DNA of 64,000 bases, taken from contig PMOS01000024.1 of NCBI GenBank assembly GCA_003161435.1, positions 62,001 to 126,000 on the forward strand, in the 5' to 3' direction. The DNA comes from Vulcanimicrobiota bacterium. Lineage in GTDB: Bacteria; Vulcanimicrobiota; Vulcanimicrobiia; Vulcanimicrobiales; Vulcanimicrobiaceae. Under the pieces are notes generated by a model. That model was given only the letters and a program-made list of their open reading frames with translations, searched no databases and had not been told where the DNA came from. The position numbers and the translations under genes were made by a program. Of this stretch, positions 60,137-64,000 are shown in pieces (the stretch's first letter is position 1; the number at the start of each line of letters is the position of its first letter).

Positions 60137-61003
60137 TTATTCCAACATCTTCAGCGCCTTGAGTAGGCTGCGCTGCATGCGATTGAACGCACCGCCGAGC
60201 ATACCGATCTCGTCGTGCGTCCCGGTAGCGAAGTCGGCCCCATCGAGGTTTCCCTTGCTGACGTCGTCGGCGGTCGTCGCAAGCCGGTGGATTGGGCGCG
60301 TGACAGCGACCATCAGCACGAAGTTCAGCGCGATCAGCATCAGGACCGCGACCGCTACGAAGGAAACCATCAGCCCCCGAAAGGCGTCGTTCGCGAGCTT
60401 TTGCGGCACGGCGACCGGGACGGAAACCACCTGGGCCCCGACGACCTCGCCAAGCTTCCAGCCGAACCCGTTGCTCGCTCCGTACTGCTTGACCATCGCC
60501 GCCGGTGCGGCCGCCGGCGTGCTGTGGCACTCCATACAGTCGCGCGTCGCGACGATCGGCTTGGCAAGGATGAGGCTCCGTCCGGTCGGCGCGTCGCGCT
60601 CGCCCTCGAAGGTCGTCAGTTGCGGGTTGGCACGAAACGCGCCGATGATGTCGGCTTCCCAGTCCGTGGGACGGTCGGCCGGATTCGTCGGGTTACGTGT
60701 CGGCTCGCGATAGTCGTAGGCCGGATACTGCGCGTGGACGTAGGCGAACACTTGCGTCGCCGCATAGGCCGGAACCCATTGCGGGTGAAAAGCGCCGCCG
60801 CGCCCCTTCGAGCGCAGCGGCGTGATCTGCTGTTGCGTGTACGCGCGCGTCGCAAGCGCGGTTTCGAGCATGAGGTTCGCCTGCTGCACGACCTGCGCGC
60901 GCGCGCTGCGCTGCAGATAGCCGTACATCAACGTCCCGGAGATCGCGATGCCCAGCGCGAACACCACCGCCAGGACCAGGCTGAACTTGGCGGAGAGTTT
61001 CAC
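60137..61003 (-). CDS. Membrane sensor with Tll0287-like haem domain and HAMP
   Basis: 288 residues. N-terminal membrane helix, an extracytoplasmic DUF3365/Tll0287-like domain with a CxxCH haem site (ATRDCMECHSTP near residue 135), a second helix near 215 and a cytoplasmic HAMP segment (TRPIHRLATTADDVSKGN) at the end. No output kinase or methyl-accepting domain follows, so it may signal to another protein or bind one. Six bases after the SEFIR gene. Confidence 0.85.
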   Translation of the reverse strand: MKLSAKFSLVLAVVFALGIAISGTLMYGYLQRSARAQVVQQANLMLETALATRAYTQQQITPLRSKGRGGAFHPQWVPAYAATQVFAYVHAQYPAYDYREPTRNPTNPADRPTDWEADIIGAFRANPQLTTFEGERDAPTGRSLILAKPIVATRDCMECHSTPAAAPAAMVKQYGASNGFGWKLGEVVGAQVVSVPVAVPQKLANDAFRGLMVSFVAVAVLMLIALNFVLMVAVTRPIHRLATTADDVSKGNLDGADFATGTHDEIGMLGGAFNRMQRSLLKALKMLE

Positions 61004-61008
61004 GCGCC

Positions 61009-61734
61009 TTACTTCGCGATCCGCCGCGCCGCCACCCGGAACGCGGTGCGGTCGGCCTCGGAGTCGAGCTCGGCGGCCAGCGCCTCGATCAAATCGGCGC
61101 GCGACGCCGCCTGCGACGCGGATCGCGTCACGACGACGCGGGCGATCGGCCCGATGTACGGTGCGAGCACCTTCGCGATCGCGTCCAGCTCGGCCGGGTT
61201 CGGCCCCGGCGCCGGCTCACGCGCCGGCGGGACGGGCGCGACCTCGCCGACCGCGGGCTTGACTGCACGCGCCCGCCCGTACAGCCGCTGCAGGAGCTGC
61301 GCATAGCCGTCGGGATCGCGCAGGTCGCAGAAGTTGTCGCGAAAGGGCAACGGGATGTCGCGGACGGTCGCGCCGCCCATCAGGATCGGCACGGCGCGGG
61401 CCTTGAACGCGTCGTCGTGATACAGCAGGTTGTACAGCAGCGTCGCTTCCCAGACGACGCCGCGCCCTTTGTCCGGATCTTCCTGGTGCAGGACGCGCCG
61501 CGCGTAGTGAGGCGTGCATATCATCAGCGTGAAATCGGCCGCCTCGATGCGCGCCTCCATCCAGCGCGGCCAGCCCTCGGCCGGCGCACCGCCCGGCACG
61601 TACTGGTCGAGCTCACAGTCGACCCCGTCGCCGCGCAGCCGGTTGGCCAGCGCAAGGACGCGATCTTCGTGCTCCGGCGAATCATGACTGTAGCTGATCA
61701 GCGCGGTCGGCCGGCGGGGCGCTTCGTCGTTCAC
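61009..61734 (-). CDS. SEFIR/TIR-like domain protein
   Basis: 241 residues. RPTALISYSHDSPEHEDRVL at residue 8, GVDCELDQYV near 37, and WPRWMEARIEAADFTLMICT near 55 are SEFIR (TIR-related) signatures. After a Pro-rich linker (PVPPAREPAPGPNP) comes a helical domain (ELDAIAKVLAPYIGPIARVV...LIEALAAEL) like the one found C-terminal to many bacterial serine/threonine kinases. SEFIR domains act in protein-protein signalling or, in some bacteria, as NAD-cleaving immune effectors. Cotranscribed with the Lrp-like and haem-sensor genes. Confidence 0.82.
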   Translation of the reverse strand: MNDEAPRRPTALISYSHDSPEHEDRVLALANRLRGDGVDCELDQYVPGGAPAEGWPRWMEARIEAADFTLMICTPHYARRVLHQEDPDKGRGVVWEATLLYNLLYHDDAFKARAVPILMGGATVRDIPLPFRDNFCDLRDPDGYAQLLQRLYGRARAVKPAVGEVAPVPPAREPAPGPNPAELDAIAKVLAPYIGPIARVVVTRSASQAASRADLIEALAAELDSEADRTAFRVAARRIAK

Positions 61735-61741
61735 CGCAGGA

Positions 61742-62020
61742 TCAATCGGTGCCGATGTCCCAGACCATGCCGAGATCGCGTTTGGCGAAGGAGCGGAATG
61801 CGATCAGCGTCTCGGTCGCGGTGATCCCCGGGTGCGAGGCGATCCGTTCGGTGACCAGATCGCTGAGCTGATCGTGCTCCCGCACGCGCACGATCGCGAC
61901 GAGATCGTACGGACCCGCAACGCTGTAGCACTCGGTGACGCCGTCGACTTCGAGCAGCTCCTCGGCGAGCGTTTTCACCCGGCCGGGTTCGACGTTGAGC
62001 AGGACGAGCGCGGTGATCAC
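61742..62020 (-). CDS. Stand-alone Lrp/AsnC ligand-binding (RAM) domain protein
   Basis: 92 residues from a GTG, covering only the ligand/oligomerisation domain of Lrp/AsnC regulators (MITALVLLNVEPGRVKTLAE, TECYSVAGPYDLVAIVRV, ALVLL-like strands). No DNA-binding helix-turn-helix. Such proteins bind amino acids or partner with full-length regulators. First gene of the minus-strand operon facing the ligase. Confidence 0.85.
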   Translation of the reverse strand: MITALVLLNVEPGRVKTLAEELLEVDGVTECYSVAGPYDLVAIVRVREHDQLSDLVTERIASHPGITATETLIAFRSFAKRDLGMVWDIGTD

Positions 62021-62106
62021 GCCGACGCCTACCGCGGCGGCGCGGCGGTCACCTGCGGCCGTACCGCGAAGGCCGCGCCGGTGACCCCGACTGCCCCCGT
62101 CGCCCC

Positions 62107-63828
62107 GTGATCGCGTTCGGCCGAACCTGCGCCGCGATCGCAGCCACCGCGAGCAAGCTCGAGAAGATCGCGCTGGTCGCGGAGTACCTCCGCGGACTCG
62201 ACGACGGCGACCTCGCGCCCGCCGCGCGCTACTTCACCGGCAACCCGTTCCCGCAGGCGCAGAAGCGCAGCCTCTCCGTCGGTTGGCGGACGCTGGTCGA
62301 AGCGACCGCGGCGACATGGAACGTCGACGACACTGCGCTGGCCGTAGCCTACCGGTCAACCGGGGATCTCGGCGCGGCGCTCGGCCCGTTCGTGCGGCCG
62401 TCGCACGACCTCGGGTTGTTCCGCGACATTCTCACGCCGGCCCGGCTCTATGCGCTGTTGAACGAGATCGCCGACGCCACAGGGAAAAACGCGCAGAAGC
62501 GGCGCCGCATCCTGTGCGAGCGCGCCTTCTCGGCCTGCACCGACGCGCTCGAAGCGACCTACGTCATCAAGATCATGACGGGCGAACTGCGCATCGGACT
62601 GCGCGACGGGCTCGTCGTCGACGCGGTCGCGCAAGCGTTCGAGCGCGATCCGCGCGCCGTGAGGCGCGCGGCGAGCGCCGCGGGCGATCTCGGCGCGGTT
62701 GCGCTCGCGGCGAAACACGATGCGCTCGATCAGGTTACGATCGCCTATCACGCGCCGATCGCGTTCATGCTCGCCACGCCGATCGCGTACGGCTCGGAGT
62801 ATGGCGAGCTCGCCGCGGCAACCTGGTTGGTCGAGGACAAGTACGACGGCATCCGCGCACAGGCGCACGTCACGCCCGAGCGCGTCTCGCTCTTCTCGCG
62901 CACGCTCAACGACGTCGCCGCGTCGTACCCGGAGGTCGTCGAGGCGCTGCGCGCGCTACCGGGTTCGTGCGCGCTCGACGGCGAGCTGGTCGCGGTACGC
63001 GACGGCCGCGTGCTCCCGTTTCGCTACCTCCAGGCACGGCTTCAGCGCAAGGTCGTCTCACCCGAGCTGTTGAGCGACGTTCCCGTCCGCTACATCGTGT
63101 TCGATGCGCTCGCCCGCAACGACGAGTTCCTGCTCGACGTTCCGCTCGAAGAACGCCGCAGCCGGCTCGCCGAGCTGCTCGCCGGCGCGAGTGACGCACT
63201 CGTTGCCGCTCCCTGGACCGCCCTCGAAGCCGATGCCGGAGCTGAGGTCGTGCACGAACGGTTCGAAGCGTCACGTGCGCGCGGCAACGAAGGCCTCGTG
63301 TTCAAGCGCAGCAACTCGCCGTACACGCCGGGTCGTCGCGGCAAAGCATGGCTGAAGCTGAAACGTGAGCTCGCGACGCTGGACTGCGTGATCGTCGCCG
63401 TCGAACGCGGTCATGGCCGACGAGTGAACGTGCTCTCCGACTACACGTTCGCAGTGCGCAACGGCGACGAGCTCGCCGTGATCGGCAAGGCATACAGCGG
63501 GCTGACCGACGTCGAGATCGCCGAGATGACCGAGTGGTTCGAAGCGCACCGCCTACCGCCGGCCGAAGCCCGCGCTGCGTACGAACGTCTCGACCTCAAG
63601 CGCGGCGAGATTCTCGTCGAACCGACGGTCGTCGTCGAGATCGCGTTCGACATCATCCAACGCAGCGAGTTGCACGCGAGCGGCTACTCCCTGCGCTTTC
63701 CGCGCATCGTGCGCCTGCGTCCCGACAAACTCCCCGAGGACGCCGACACCATCGAGCGCGTCGGTGAAATCTACGCCGAGATGCTCTCCCGCGAGGCGGT
63801 GGAAGACGACGCTCGTGGTGGGGCGTGA
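62107..63828 (+). CDS. ATP-dependent DNA ligase
   Basis: 573 residues from a GTG. The N-terminal DNA-binding domain has CTDALEATYVIKIMTGELRI GLRDGLV near residue 155. The adenylated Lys is in VEDKYDGIRAQ near 255; motifs ALDGELVA near 302, FDALARNDEFLL near 338, GNEGLVFKRSNSPYTPGRRG near 400 and AWLKLKRE are present. The OB fold completes the protein. The organisation is that of LigB-type/archaeal Lig1-like enzymes. A repair role is likely alongside the housekeeping NAD-dependent ligase. Confidence 0.93.
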   Translation: MIAFGRTCAAIAATASKLEKIALVAEYLRGLDDGDLAPAARYFTGNPFPQAQKRSLSVGWRTLVEATAATWNVDDTALAVAYRSTGDLGAALGPFVRPSHDLGLFRDILTPARLYALLNEIADATGKNAQKRRRILCERAFSACTDALEATYVIKIMTGELRIGLRDGLVVDAVAQAFERDPRAVRRAASAAGDLGAVALAAKHDALDQVTIAYHAPIAFMLATPIAYGSEYGELAAATWLVEDKYDGIRAQAHVTPERVSLFSRTLNDVAASYPEVVEALRALPGSCALDGELVAVRDGRVLPFRYLQARLQRKVVSPELLSDVPVRYIVFDALARNDEFLLDVPLEERRSRLAELLAGASDALVAAPWTALEADAGAEVVHERFEASRARGNEGLVFKRSNSPYTPGRRGKAWLKLKRELATLDCVIVAVERGHGRRVNVLSDYTFAVRNGDELAVIGKAYSGLTDVEIAEMTEWFEAHRLPPAEARAAYERLDLKRGEILVEPTVVVEIAFDIIQRSELHASGYSLRFPRIVRLRPDKLPEDADTIERVGEIYAEMLSREAVEDDARGGA

Positions 63829-63833
63829 TCGAC

Positions 63834-64000
63834 CTACGCCTTCGGCGGAATGAACGTTATGCCGTGTTTGGCGGCGATCGTCGACATGAGTGCCGGAGTG
63901 AGGTGGTCCTTCTGCTCCGTGAGGTCGCCGAAAAAGCGTTCGATCCCGGCGGGCGTGAACGAAAACAGAAGTCGCCCCGGTGTGTCGGCCACGTTGAGGT
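63834..64000 (-). CDS. Cupin-domain protein (C-terminal end only)
   Basis: The last 55 codons of a minus-strand gene running off the right edge. LNVADTPGRLLFSFTPAGIE near the start and IAAKHGITFIPPKA at the end match the C-terminal tail of small cupin-fold proteins. Function cannot be assigned from this piece. Confidence 0.5.
   Translation of the reverse strand, partial: LNVADTPGRLLFSFTPAGIERFFGDLTEQKDHLTPALMSTIAAKHGITFIPPKA

Overview
The window is GC-rich chromosomal DNA with many GTG/TTG starts and stop/start overlaps. It comes from a diderm bacterium: there is a TonB-dependent receptor, a porin-like beta-barrel, an RND pump and several lipoproteins. The gene mix (B12-riboswitch uptake locus, Liv transporter, class-I-fold oddities, a Ro60 locus, REP-like repeats) would suit a deep-branching group such as Candidatus Eremiobacterota (WPS-2), but that assignment is inference and not proven by the sequence.

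Layout. 1-6.3 kb: a cut HtrA-type protease lipoprotein and hflX (minus), btuF (minus), then a cobalamin riboswitch leading a TonB-dependent receptor and btuCD (plus). 6.3-10.3 kb: outer-membrane beta-barrel, secreted SH3-like protein, alpha/beta hydrolase, two small unknown proteins. 10.4-13 kb: a minor-pilin operon. 13-21.3 kb (plus): phosphomannomutase, a two-G-domain dynamin-like protein, nagA, an ArsB-like permease, an enoyl-CoA hydratase and an SDR. 21.3-23.9 kb (minus): lipase, PhyH dioxygenase, XRE regulator and HNH endonuclease.

23.9-30.7 kb is the exceptional part. About 27 tRNA genes or tRNA-like genes are packed on the minus strand, covering all amino acids except His. Many are abnormal: seven have C instead of U at position 33, three with Leu anticodons have a short (class I) variable loop, one Glu tRNA lacks the T arm, and D arms are often reduced. 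A LAGLIDADG endonuclease gene runs into one tRNA, and a DIP1984-family gene lies between others. Divergently, on the plus strand, lies a Ro60 (TROVE-vWA) gene preceded by up to three Y-RNA-like RNAs. One of these contains a circularly permuted tRNA-like module as in YrlA. A tRNA array beside a Ro60/Y-RNA unit recalls large mycobacteriophages that carry many tRNAs and a Ro homologue, and suggests an RNA-quality-control or tRNA-replacement island.

30.8-41.8 kb: TPR-LuxR regulator, small membrane and secreted proteins, ettA, a complete branched-chain amino-acid ABC transporter (livFGMHK) and a Fur-family regulator. 41.9-48.1 kb: cobalamin-dependent metH (a likely consumer of B12 imported by the locus at 1.5-6.3 kb), then a Fic-fold protein that has lost its catalytic motif, translationally coupled to a glucan phosphorylase. 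48.1-64 kb: CaiB-type CoA transferase, secreted protein of unknown function, RND pump, asparaginase, yellow/MRJP-like protein, cysK, MBL-fold nuclease, haloacetate dehalogenase, an operon of Lrp-like, SEFIR and haem-binding HAMP proteins, an ATP-dependent DNA ligase and the end of a cupin gene.
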